Translations under genes and position numbers: made by a program | Shown here: one piece after another, positions 8,843 to 18,602 of the stretch | Layout: every line of letters begins with the position of its first letter | Position numbering within the stretch: the stretch's first letter is position 1 | Assembly: GCA_946056155.1 (NCBI GenBank) | Contig: CAMGIP010000005.1 | Location: 1 to 43,362, forward strand | Length of the DNA: 43,362 nt | Origin: an uncultured Mediterranea sp. | GTDB taxonomy: Bacteria > Bacteroidota > Bacteroidia > Bacteroidales > Bacteroidaceae | Direction: 5' to 3' | The notes under the pieces: model-generated | The model's input: the letters and a program-made list of their open reading frames with translations, nothing else | What the model was told of the DNA's origin: nothing | The model's database searches: none

Positions 8843-9859
8843 GTGAAGAACAAGAGACTATCTTATTTGGACAACATCAAGGTGATGCTCACCTGGTTAG
8901 TGATTTTCCACCATGCAGGACAGGCGTATGGGAATGGAGGAGAATGGCCCTACAAGCCCTCCAATCCGGAGGAGTTCATGCCCTGGATCTGGCATTTCTT
9001 TGCCGTGAATGCCTCCTTCTTCATGGGTCTCTACTTCCTGATTTCCGGCTATTTCATACCCAGCAGTTTCGACCGGCAGGGATGTCTGACTTTTCTGAAG
9101 AAGAAGTTGCTGAGATTAGGACTTCCGTTGGTGATGGTAGGCTCGGTGCTCTCTTTCGGCTGCAGAAAGTTTGAACTGGCCCACTTGTGGTTTGTGGAGA
9201 ATCTGCTCTTCTTCTGCCTCCTCTATGCCATCTATCGCTCTGTATTCAGGCCCATAAGCCACGACTGCGACTCCCGTCCGACTGTGGTGGGACTAGCCCT
9301 TTTGGCCCTTGTGATGGGCTTGGGCAGTTGGGTTATCCGGCAATACAGTCTGCAGGACCATTGGGTTTCGATCTGGATTCTCGTGCTTGAGCCAGCCCAC
9401 TACCTTCAGTACGTCATGATGTTTGTCTTGGGCATTCTTGCCTACCGCTTCAACTGGATAGAGAAGATGAGCAACCGTACGGGAGCCATTACCCTCGCCA
9501 TCGGCACGATGCTGGCCGCCGACCATTATCTGCGCGGCTCCCTCCCTTGGGACGATTGGGTATGGCAATGGTTTGGCCTCTACGAGTCCTTCCTCTGCCT
9601 CTTCATCAACTTCGGACTTCTCTGGCTGTTCCGCCAATACCTGAATCAGGCGAACCGCTTCATGCAATGGTGTGCCGCGCAGAGCTATGGAGCCTACATC
9701 ATCCACCTGCCCCTGATGCTTGCCATACAGAATCTCTCCGACGGAGTCTGGGTGGGTGCCTTTGGCAAGTTCATGCTCATAGGAGTAGTCACCACCCTGG
9801 TTTCATTCCTCCTGACCTGGCTGATGCGCATGATTCCGGGAGTGAAGCAGATTATCTGA
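8843..9859 (+). CDS. Acyltransferase 3 family membrane protein
   Basis: KNKRLSYLDNIKVMLTWLVIFHHAGQAYG N-terminus, repeated transmembrane helices, QSYGAYIIHLPLMLAIQ C-terminal motif. GTG start. Confidence 0.9.
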   Translation: MKNKRLSYLDNIKVMLTWLVIFHHAGQAYGNGGEWPYKPSNPEEFMPWIWHFFAVNASFFMGLYFLISGYFIPSSFDRQGCLTFLKKKLLRLGLPLVMVGSVLSFGCRKFELAHLWFVENLLFFCLLYAIYRSVFRPISHDCDSRPTVVGLALLALVMGLGSWVIRQYSLQDHWVSIWILVLEPAHYLQYVMMFVLGILAYRFNWIEKMSNRTGAITLAIGTMLAADHYLRGSLPWDDWVWQWFGLYESFLCLFINFGLLWLFRQYLNQANRFMQWCAAQSYGAYIIHLPLMLAIQNLSDGVWVGAFGKFMLIGVVTTLVSFLLTWLMRMIPGVKQII

Positions 9860-9898
9860 CACGCAAGCATCCAAGACCTATCTTGTTACACTAAAAAA

Positions 9899-12800
9899 CT
9901 ACTGCGATGTATTGAGATTGGTTGGTGTGCAATCATCAGAGTTCCCTCTACGGTAGTCCATAGGAGTCACATGATACTTCTCCTTGAAGCACTTACTGAA
10001 ATACTTGGGATTGATGTAACCTACCCTGTCGGAGATTTCAGCCATGTTGAGTTCAAGATGGTTACGCAGCAGGAAGGCAGCTCTTTTCAGACGGAAATCG
10101 GTAACGAATTCTCTTGGAGTCTGCCCCGTGATGGCCTTGAACTTGGTAAAGAACTTGGTCCGCGACATGCAGAGGGTCAATGCCAGCTCATCCACATTGA
10201 ACTCGCTATCCTCCATACGCCGCTCAACAATCTCCATCACCTGATCCACGAATTGCTTATCCATGGCATTTGTGGCCAACACCGACAAATCGGCTTGGGG
10301 CTGACGACTATACTTCTCCTGCAACATCATACGGCTCTTCACTAAGTTGTTGCATCTTGATAGCAGAATGTTGACATTGAAAGGCTTCGAGATATAATCA
10401 TCGGCCCCCATCCGCAATCCCTCTAAGTTGTGCTCAATAGCCGTTTTGGCAGTAAGCAGCACTACAGGTATATGGCAGGTATCAAAATCATTTTTTATGG
10501 TACGGCAGAGCTCTGTGCCGGTTACTTCCGGCATGATCACATCACTCAGGATAATGTCTGGCATTTCACTATGTGCCTTCTCGATTCCCTCCTTGCCATC
10601 GTATGCATTGATGACCATATAGAGTTGGCTGAAGATACCCGAAAGCATATCGTTCAGTTCCCTGTTGTCCTCCACAATGAGAATCTTGTGCCGATGGTTT
10701 TGGTCACCCTTATCCTCCCGGCCCAGTTCCTGTTCCTGCAACAACGTCTGCAAACTCTCTTCCTCAATCTTCTCTGGGCGCAAGACATGTATCTCAGAAG
10801 AATCCCTACAGATCTGCTCCTCGGTGAAGTGCTCATTACCCATAGGGAGATGCACGCGAAACGTACTTCCCTGCTTCGGCTCACTCTGCACCTCTATGCT
10901 TCCGTGATGCAGTTCCACCAGTCCCTTGGTCAATGCCAGTCCGATACCTGTACCTGTGTTGATGTATGAGTCGTTATCTATCTGATAGAACCTGTTGAAT
11001 ATCTTATCGATATCCTCGGCCTTTATCCCCACCCCATTGTCGGCGACTTCTATGATGACCTCCTGAGCCCATTTCCTCACCGCAATGGAGATATGTCCTC
11101 CCTTGGGAGTATATTTGAAGGCATTCGAAATGAGGTTGTTCAACACCTTCTGCATCTGCTTGGCATCAAACCAAAGTCGGATATCCTCGCCACTCTTGTC
11201 GAAGGTGAAAGCTATATTACGCTGCTCGGCATGCTCCTGAAACAGCAGGAAGAGTTCATAGACAAACTCCACAATGTTGTGTTCACTCACCTTGATGCTC
11301 ATGTAGCCCTGCTCCTGCTTTCTGAAATCCAGCAATTCACTAATCAGCGCCTTCATCTGAAGAGAGTTCTTATAGACACTTAACATCTTGCCATATACAT
11401 TGGGAGTGAGAGAACGGATCTGCAATAACATCTCCATCTTTCCAATGATCAGAGTAAGCGGAGTGCGAAACTCATGAGAGATATTGGTGAAGAAGCGCAG
11501 CTTGCTCTGGTTCAATTGCTCTATATCTCGGATATGGTTCTGCTCATATTTGAGAGACTCCTGCAGCTGGATACGCCGATAGTAGGTTCGTACCAGAAAC
11601 CACATCAGACTGCCTATAGTGATGAGATAAATCAGATAGGCGACATAGGTTCGGTAGAATGGAGGCAGGATCTTGATTTCCAACCTGCTGGCAGGTACCA
11701 ACGCCTCATCTACTCCTTCGGCCTTTACTATCAGCGTATAGGTACCCGGATTCAAATTGGTATAAGTAATCGTATGCTGTTTAAGTCTGTTCCAGCTCTC
11801 GGAGAATCCCTCCATCCGATAGATGATTTTATCCTTGCCAAACGGCACAAAGTCTGTCGTAGTATATTCGATGTTGAACAGGTTCTGATTGGCCTTCAGG
11901 GTGATAGAAGGAGTATAGCTGATATCTTGCGTCAGGATGCCATCGGAGCCACCCACATGGACAACCTGTCCATTCACCGTGAGGCGGTAGGGCAAGATGC
12001 GATAAGAGCGGTGTTCCGATTGCCAGACGTTCTCCGAGAATGATACCATGCCATCGGTGCCGCCGATAAAGATCTCGCCCCTACCGTTGCGAAAAAGCGC
12101 TTGAGGATTGATGCAGCTCAAAGGCAGATCGTCATAATTGGTAAACCGCTTGGTCTGACAATCGAGAATAGAAAATCCCAAATCTGTGGTGATGAGCAAT
12201 CGGTTGTCGGAAAGCTCACAGGCATTATACACCACGTTGCTGTTCAGACCATTGTTTTTCATGTCAAAATTTTCAAAGCATTTGGAATCAGGCAGATAGA
12301 GATCTAGCCCTTCATCGTTGGTACATATCCATATCCGATGCTGGCTGTCCTCATAGATGGTGTTGATACTATTGCTGCTGATGCCGCCCTTTATGGCATA
12401 GTTCACTTTATAGTTGTCCATCTGCTTCGTATCGAAGTGGTAAACCGATATTCCGTTGATATTGTTGGTGATCCAGAGGTTGCCTTGATGATCGAGCATC
12501 AATCCGACGGTTGAAGTCGTCACATAACGTGCATCAGGATTATCCAAGAGCAGTTGGCTTTTGCCGCTTTTCGGGTCAAAGAGAGCCAGGTTGTTGGTCG
12601 TGGCCAGAATCAGCTTCCCTTGGTAAGGCAACACATCCTCCACGATATTCGAAGGGATGGTTGTTGAATCCCCCGCTACATGTCTGTAGCTGGTTACCTT
12701 TGCTGTTTTCAAGTCCAGCTTGTTCAGTCCTCCCAAGTGCATGCCCATCCATAGTATCTCCTGTTCGCTATCGTAGTACATGGAGCGGATATTGCTTTGA

Positions 12801-13936
12801 GACAAGAGTTGGAACTTTCCCTCCTTGTACCACTGGTATCGTCCAGTTTTCGGATCATATCTGTTGAGTCCACCCCCTTCGGTGCTGATCCACAAGATGC
12901 CATCCTTTCCTTCACAGATGCGGCTTACAATGGGCGAGCTCAGTCCTATTCCCTCGTGAGCCGATGGCTGATATTCCTGATAGACCTGCTTTTGAGGATG
13001 GAAATAGTTCACCCCACCAAAGTAGGTCCCCACCCACATGTTCCCCTGAGAGTCACACGCCAAACTCCAAACAGACGAATGGCTCAAGCTCTTCTTCTTG
13101 TCGGAGTGGCCGTAGTGACTAAATGTTCCATCCTTTGGGTTGAACCTGTTCAGTCCGTTGAAGGTTCCTATCCAGATATTGCCCTCCAAATCCTCACAAC
13201 AGCGGTGAGCAAAGTTGGAACTGAGGCTATAGGGATTGCCCTCTTCCTTCATGAAATGAGTCACTTCACCTTGGTGTAGCCGATAGACGCCTCCACCGGA
13301 ACGATCGGCGACCCAGTAGTCCCCGCTTCGGGTACGCAATATATCACTGATATGTCCATGGGGCAGCAATGGTCTCAACTCACGCTCTGAAGTGAGCAGA
13401 TGTAGCCCTTGTCCCGAAGTACCTATCAGAATGGAGTCGTTATGGATATGGAAGCGGCTGATGTGAAAGCGATGGTCGGGCATTTGGTAGAAGAGAGAGA
13501 GCTGGCCATTCTCATATTTGTAGATACGGTGTCCGTCTGTGGTGTAAAGGTGGTCAGCATAGAAGGCCGAGAACATACCGTTCATGGTCAGATGATTGAA
13601 GGTATCGGTCTTGATGTCGTATTCCGATACCCCCATGATACCTATCAGATAGACATGTCCACGCCGGTCGCCAATGACTTGATAGATATTATTGTAGCGC
13701 AGGGAGTTCTTATTCCCCTTTTCCTTTTTGAAAATCCTGAAATCCTTGCCATTGTAAAGGCTCACTCCATTGCGGGTACCAAACCACAAAAAACCACGCT
13801 CATCTTGGTAGATGGAGATGACCGAATTGTGTGACAAGCCATTGTCGGTCGTCAAGTGAATAAAAGAGATGTCTTGCCCCTTAGCAAAGAGACAGATAAA
13901 GAGCGTAAATAATAGGAGTAGAAGTTTCGTTTTCAT
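9899..13936 (-). CDS. Hybrid two-component system regulator (HTCS)
   Basis: Likely start 13936 (MKTKLLLLLFTLFICLFAKGQ). Multiple Reg_prop-type propeller repeats, Y_Y_Y domain, TM helix, histidine kinase (ISHEFRTPLTLIIGKME; DNGVGI), receiver (ILIVEDNREL...IILSDVIMPE), AraC HTH. Confidence 0.95.
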   Translation of the reverse strand: MKTKLLLLLFTLFICLFAKGQDISFIHLTTDNGLSHNSVISIYQDERGFLWFGTRNGVSLYNGKDFRIFKKEKGNKNSLRYNNIYQVIGDRRGHVYLIGIMGVSEYDIKTDTFNHLTMNGMFSAFYADHLYTTDGHRIYKYENGQLSLFYQMPDHRFHISRFHIHNDSILIGTSGQGLHLLTSERELRPLLPHGHISDILRTRSGDYWVADRSGGGVYRLHQGEVTHFMKEEGNPYSLSSNFAHRCCEDLEGNIWIGTFNGLNRFNPKDGTFSHYGHSDKKKSLSHSSVWSLACDSQGNMWVGTYFGGVNYFHPQKQVYQEYQPSAHEGIGLSSPIVSRICEGKDGILWISTEGGGLNRYDPKTGRYQWYKEGKFQLLSQSNIRSMYYDSEQEILWMGMHLGGLNKLDLKTAKVTSYRHVAGDSTTIPSNIVEDVLPYQGKLILATTNNLALFDPKSGKSQLLLDNPDARYVTTSTVGLMLDHQGNLWITNNINGISVYHFDTKQMDNYKVNYAIKGGISSNSINTIYEDSQHRIWICTNDEGLDLYLPDSKCFENFDMKNNGLNSNVVYNACELSDNRLLITTDLGFSILDCQTKRFTNYDDLPLSCINPQALFRNGRGEIFIGGTDGMVSFSENVWQSEHRSYRILPYRLTVNGQVVHVGGSDGILTQDISYTPSITLKANQNLFNIEYTTTDFVPFGKDKIIYRMEGFSESWNRLKQHTITYTNLNPGTYTLIVKAEGVDEALVPASRLEIKILPPFYRTYVAYLIYLITIGSLMWFLVRTYYRRIQLQESLKYEQNHIRDIEQLNQSKLRFFTNISHEFRTPLTLIIGKMEMLLQIRSLTPNVYGKMLSVYKNSLQMKALISELLDFRKQEQGYMSIKVSEHNIVEFVYELFLLFQEHAEQRNIAFTFDKSGEDIRLWFDAKQMQKVLNNLISNAFKYTPKGGHISIAVRKWAQEVIIEVADNGVGIKAEDIDKIFNRFYQIDNDSYINTGTGIGLALTKGLVELHHGSIEVQSEPKQGSTFRVHLPMGNEHFTEEQICRDSSEIHVLRPEKIEEESLQTLLQEQELGREDKGDQNHRHKILIVEDNRELNDMLSGIFSQLYMVINAYDGKEGIEKAHSEMPDIILSDVIMPEVTGTELCRTIKNDFDTCHIPVVLLTAKTAIEHNLEGLRMGADDYISKPFNVNILLSRCNNLVKSRMMLQEKYSRQPQADLSVLATNAMDKQFVDQVMEIVERRMEDSEFNVDELALTLCMSRTKFFTKFKAITGQTPREFVTDFRLKRAAFLLRNHLELNMAEISDRVGYINPKYFSKCFKEKYHVTPMDYRRGNSDDCTPTNLNTSQ

Positions 13937-14123
13937 AATGACAGGGGTAACGCGCGGCAAATATAATATAAAATTTCCAAAAGAATCGGATTTTTCGTCT
14001 GGATTTGTGACAAATCCGTCCATTTCCGAAGAGGCTTTTGTTCACCTGCCATTTTTACCTCCAAATGTACAATTTCACCCCATTTCTTGTACCTATTTCT
14101 ACCATTGTCTTTTCCAAATCACC

Positions 14124-14131
14124 TACTTTTG
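14124..14131 (+). promoter_or_regulatory. Bacteroides-type -7 box (TACTTTTG) for the GH88-susCD operon
   Basis: TAnnTTTG match with TTG upstream (14105-14107), about 36 bp before the GH88 ATG. Confidence 0.6.
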
Positions 14132-14166
14132 CAGCGGATTAATACCTTTTAACGAAGAATTACAGC

Positions 14167-15405
14167 ATGAAAAGCAAGTTGGCACATACCCTCTTAGGAG
14201 CAGTGGCGGTAGGGATATTCATCACCTGCTGCCAGATGAACATGCCGCCCGATTTCCTGACTGAAAACATTGAGCACGCGGACAGACAGTACAGGCATCT
14301 GGTGAATAATTTGCCACAACAGAGCCCTGTATTGTTTCCCCACACCCAGAATGGAGATGGGGAGCATAGGTACGCACAGGTAGGCCATGACTGGACGGTA
14401 GGCTTCTTTCCTGGCAACCTGTGGCATCTGTATGCACTCACTGGCAAAGAGTACTGGAAGCTGACGGCCGAGAAATATACCCAACTGCTGGAACAAGTGC
14501 AATACGATACGTTACAACAGGATATCGGTTTCATTATCGGATGCAGTTATCTGAATGGATACCGACTGACTGGCAAAAAGGAATATGTCCCTGTGGTCAT
14601 TCAAGCGGCACAGACTCTTGCTACCCGTTTCCGCCCCAACCTCGGAGTCTTTGAGTCGTATCCTTCAAATCGGCTAAGCAGGAAGAGGGGTAATAGCCTT
14701 ACAGCGAAAGAGGAGGGGATAGACAGAAATCTCTGTGCAGTGGTGATAGGCAGTATGATGAATTTAGAGATACTCTTTGAGGCTACCCGGCTCTCGGGTG
14801 ACTCTACCTATTACACTATGGCATGCTCTCATGCCAAGCAGACACTGAAAAACCATGTACGGGAAAACGGGAGTATCCATCAGGTAGTAGGCTACCATCC
14901 CTCCACGGGCAAGGTTGAGTACCAAGGTTCCAAGCAGAGCCAAGACGATGAACTATCGTGGGCAAGAGGGCAAGCCTGGGCACTGTATGGATGTACGATA
15001 TGCTACCGCTATACCCAAGACAGCAGTTACCTGCGTCTGGTAGAGAAACTCTATAACTATGTATTTACCAATCCCAAACTGCCCGAAGACCTAATACCCT
15101 ACTGGAATCTGGACGCCTTGAACATTTCCAAAGAGCCGAGGGATGTTTCAGCAGCAGCCATCATAGCCTCAGCTCTCTATGAGCTGTACACCTTGACGCA
15201 GAACGAAATCTATAGCAAGACAGCGGACCGTCTGATGGAGGCTTTGGCCTCACCCGTCTATCGGGCCGACATCGGTAAAAACCTCGGTTTCCTGCTGATG
15301 CATTCGGTAGGCAGCAAACCCGATGGATGGACCATCGACAAGCCGCTGGTCTATGCCGACTACTATTTCTTGGAAGCCTTGAAACGCAAATCGAAGATTG
15401 AATGA
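14167..15405 (+). CDS. GH88 family unsaturated glucuronyl hydrolase (lipoprotein)
   Basis: VGHDWTVGFFPGNLWHLYALTG and DELSWARGQAWALYG motifs; lipobox ITCC. Confidence 0.9.
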   Translation: MKSKLAHTLLGAVAVGIFITCCQMNMPPDFLTENIEHADRQYRHLVNNLPQQSPVLFPHTQNGDGEHRYAQVGHDWTVGFFPGNLWHLYALTGKEYWKLTAEKYTQLLEQVQYDTLQQDIGFIIGCSYLNGYRLTGKKEYVPVVIQAAQTLATRFRPNLGVFESYPSNRLSRKRGNSLTAKEEGIDRNLCAVVIGSMMNLEILFEATRLSGDSTYYTMACSHAKQTLKNHVRENGSIHQVVGYHPSTGKVEYQGSKQSQDDELSWARGQAWALYGCTICYRYTQDSSYLRLVEKLYNYVFTNPKLPEDLIPYWNLDALNISKEPRDVSAAAIIASALYELYTLTQNEIYSKTADRLMEALASPVYRADIGKNLGFLLMHSVGSKPDGWTIDKPLVYADYYFLEALKRKSKIE

Positions 15406-15443
15406 CCTTATACTATTTTTTTAACACTTAATTTATTAGAAAG

Positions 15444-18400
15444 ATGAAGAACTTCTTCCCCATGAAGATACCCCAAAAGCAGATGTGGCTCTTGGCGGTG
15501 TCATTGTCGTTTGGACAAGTGGCTTTTCCTTCAGGCAACTTTGTACCGGAAGAGGCTTCTGTTGCCCACGCTGTGACGCAACAGAATCTAAAGACGGTCA
15601 AGGGAACAGTGACAGACAACTACGGCCCCGTCATCGGTGCCAGTGTCATTGTGAAAGGTACAAGCCGTGGAGTGATTACTGATCTGGATGGTAAGTTCCA
15701 GCTCGAGGTGCCGGTAGGTGCCACCATTGTGGTATCTTTTGTAGGATACAACAACAAGGAAATCAAGTACTCCGGCCAATCCTCCCTACAGGTGAAGCTG
15801 GCAGAGGATGTGCAACAATTGCAGGAGGTTCAAGTCGTGGCTTACGGTACGACGAGAAAGGTGACCGTAACGGGTGCCATGTCCTCCATCACTTCACAGG
15901 ATGTGCTGAAGACACCAGTCTCCAGCATGAGTAATGCCTTGGCAGGTAAGGTTCCAGGACTCTCCACCGTACAGACTACCGGCCAGCCTGGTGCCGATGA
16001 TGCGGTGCTCTACGTACGCGGCGTGGGTTCACTTTCCGAATCTCTCTCCACACCGTTGGTTCTGGTGGATGGTGTGCAGCGCTCATTCAACCAGATTGAC
16101 CCCAATGAGGTAGAGGATATCACCGTGCTAAAAGATGCCTCAGCTACCGCCGTCTTCGGAGTGCGAGGTGCCAACGGTGTCATCATCGTGACGACCAAAC
16201 GAGGAAAAGAGGGAAAGGCTAAGGTCAACTTCTCTACCTCTTTTGCCCTGCAGATGCCTACTCGTATGCCAGATATGGTGGGTAGTTACGACTATGCACG
16301 TACCTACAACGAAGCTCAGCTTCGGGATGGCGTGGCCCAAGATGCCCTCGCTTTTTCTCCCGAAGTAGTGGAGGCCTTTCGAACTGGTAGCGATCCTCTG
16401 GCCTATCCCAGCACCGACTGGCTGGATCTGCGCATGAAGAATACAGCTCTGCAGACCCAGCACAACGTGACCATTTCGGGAGGTACTGAAAAAGTACGAT
16501 ACTTTGCCTCGTTGGGCGTCTTCACCCAAGAAGGCCTCTTCAAGACCTATGAAACGGACTACAAGAGCAACTATAAGTACAACCGCTACAACTACCGCAT
16601 CAATCTGGACGTGGATCTCACGAAATCCACCCAGCTGCGCATAAACGTGGGAGGTCGGGTCAATGACAAACGTACCCCTAAGTATGATGAAAGCTTGAAT
16701 AGCTACTTCCAACAGCTTTATTGGGCCGTACCTTTTGCCGGTCCGGGTATTGTTGACGGCAAATATCTTAAAACAGACCAGAGAATCTGGAACCAGGGAG
16801 AGATGAAAGACGGCATGAATGCCTACGGACAAGGATACATCACCTCGGCTGGTAATGTACTGAATTTCGACTTACTGCTGGAACAAAAGCTCGATATGCT
16901 GACCAAAGGACTGAAAGTACATCTCAAGGGCTCCTACAACAGCAGTGTGACTTTGAGCAAAACACGCAGTGGATCTGTACCATACTATGAAGTGATACAT
17001 AATGACGATGGTACCAACTCGCTCAAACGATATGGTGAAAAGACCACATTGGGCTATTCGGAGAGCATCGGACGCTCACGCGACTGGTATATGGAGGCTG
17101 CACTCAATTACAAGCGCAAGTTCGGTGAACATCAAGTGGGCGGATTGGTCATGTACAACCAGTCTATGACCTACTATCCTGCGGGGCCCAGTGAGTATCT
17201 TTCTATCCCCAGAAGCTACTTAGGTCTGGTGGGACGCGTCACTTACGACTGGAAGACACGCTACATGGCAGACGTCAATATCGGTTACAACGGCTCAGAA
17301 AACTTTGCCGAAGGACATCGCTTTGGCCTCTTCCCCGCCTTTTCGGTAGGTTGGATCATCACCGAAGAGAAGTTTATGCAACCCTTGAAACCTTTTATCA
17401 GCTACCTCAAGCTGCGTGCCTCTTATGGTATTGTAGGTAATGACCGCACGAGCGATAATTCCCGCTTCCTCTACCTTCCTGACGTCTATACACCATCTAC
17501 TGGCAATTACTATTTCGGCACAGGTTCTGCCGCCCTGAAGGGGGCAGCCGAGTCGAGAAAGGGCAACCCCTCCGTTACGTGGGAAACGGCAGCCAAACAG
17601 AACTATGGTGTTGACCTCTATCTCATCAACAGCAAACTGAAGGTGAACTTTGACTACTTCATCGAGCATCGCCGGGACATTCTGATTTCCCGTGGATCTG
17701 CTCCTGGGTATCTGGCCGTAAACCTTCCCAAGGCCAATCTGGGTAAAGTGAACAACAAGGGATTCGAGGTGGATGTAAAGTGGAGTGATCAGGTGAATGA
17801 CTTCAGGTACAACATTGGGTTCAACGTATCCTATGCCAAGAACAAGATTATCTTTCAAGATGAGGTCACCTATCCTTACGAATGGATGCAACGTACGGGT
17901 CGCTCCGTAGGCCAGAACTTCGGTTACCGCTTCGACGGTTTCTTTTCGGAAGAGGATGTGGCTAAATATAGCACGGAGAAGGGAATTACCATGCCTGACT
18001 ATGGTACAGGTTTTGAACCTCATCCGGGTGATGCCAAATACAAAGACCTTAGTGGCGACATGAAGATTGACCAGAACGATGTGGCACCTATCGGCAATAC
18101 CATCTATCCAAGACTGACCGGCGGCATCAATTATGGCTTCTCATACAAGGGCTTCGATGTGAGCATGACCTGGCAGGGAGCCACGAAGGTTTCACGCCTG
18201 TTAGATGATGTCTTCAGAAACCCCTTTGGCGACACCAACAATCGTGGATTGTTGAAGTACTTCACGACAGATACCTGGACTCAAAAGGGAGATGCTGCCC
18301 TCTATCCGGCCATATCCTTTGTAAACAAAGATCACAACACCATCGCCTCTGACTTGTGGTTACGCGATGCCTCCTACCTTCGTTTGAAGAACGTGGAGGT

Positions 18401-18587
18401 CGGCTACAACTTCAGCAAGAAGGCTTTGCAGAAGATACACCTCGGTAGCCTGCGCGTCTATGCAACCGGATACAACCTGATTACCTTTGACAAACTGAAG
18501 GTGATAGATCCTGAAGCCAAAACGGGTGTAAGTGCCAAATATCCTGTGGTGATGGTAGTGAACCTGGGAGTTAAAGTAGGATTCTAA
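15444..18587 (+). CDS. SusC/RagA-family TonB-dependent receptor with N-terminal carboxypeptidase-D-like domain
   Basis: VKGTVTDNYGPVIGASVIVKGTSRGVITDLDGKFQLEVP, plug motif TPLVLVDGVQRSFNQIDPNEVEDITVLKDASATAVFGVRGANGVIIVTTKRG. Confidence 0.97.
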   Translation: MKNFFPMKIPQKQMWLLAVSLSFGQVAFPSGNFVPEEASVAHAVTQQNLKTVKGTVTDNYGPVIGASVIVKGTSRGVITDLDGKFQLEVPVGATIVVSFVGYNNKEIKYSGQSSLQVKLAEDVQQLQEVQVVAYGTTRKVTVTGAMSSITSQDVLKTPVSSMSNALAGKVPGLSTVQTTGQPGADDAVLYVRGVGSLSESLSTPLVLVDGVQRSFNQIDPNEVEDITVLKDASATAVFGVRGANGVIIVTTKRGKEGKAKVNFSTSFALQMPTRMPDMVGSYDYARTYNEAQLRDGVAQDALAFSPEVVEAFRTGSDPLAYPSTDWLDLRMKNTALQTQHNVTISGGTEKVRYFASLGVFTQEGLFKTYETDYKSNYKYNRYNYRINLDVDLTKSTQLRINVGGRVNDKRTPKYDESLNSYFQQLYWAVPFAGPGIVDGKYLKTDQRIWNQGEMKDGMNAYGQGYITSAGNVLNFDLLLEQKLDMLTKGLKVHLKGSYNSSVTLSKTRSGSVPYYEVIHNDDGTNSLKRYGEKTTLGYSESIGRSRDWYMEAALNYKRKFGEHQVGGLVMYNQSMTYYPAGPSEYLSIPRSYLGLVGRVTYDWKTRYMADVNIGYNGSENFAEGHRFGLFPAFSVGWIITEEKFMQPLKPFISYLKLRASYGIVGNDRTSDNSRFLYLPDVYTPSTGNYYFGTGSAALKGAAESRKGNPSVTWETAAKQNYGVDLYLINSKLKVNFDYFIEHRRDILISRGSAPGYLAVNLPKANLGKVNNKGFEVDVKWSDQVNDFRYNIGFNVSYAKNKIIFQDEVTYPYEWMQRTGRSVGQNFGYRFDGFFSEEDVAKYSTEKGITMPDYGTGFEPHPGDAKYKDLSGDMKIDQNDVAPIGNTIYPRLTGGINYGFSYKGFDVSMTWQGATKVSRLLDDVFRNPFGDTNNRGLLKYFTTDTWTQKGDAALYPAISFVNKDHNTIASDLWLRDASYLRLKNVEVGYNFSKKALQKIHLGSLRVYATGYNLITFDKLKVIDPEAKTGVSAKYPVVMVVNLGVKVGF

Positions 18588-18602
18588 ACTATTAATAAAG
18601 AT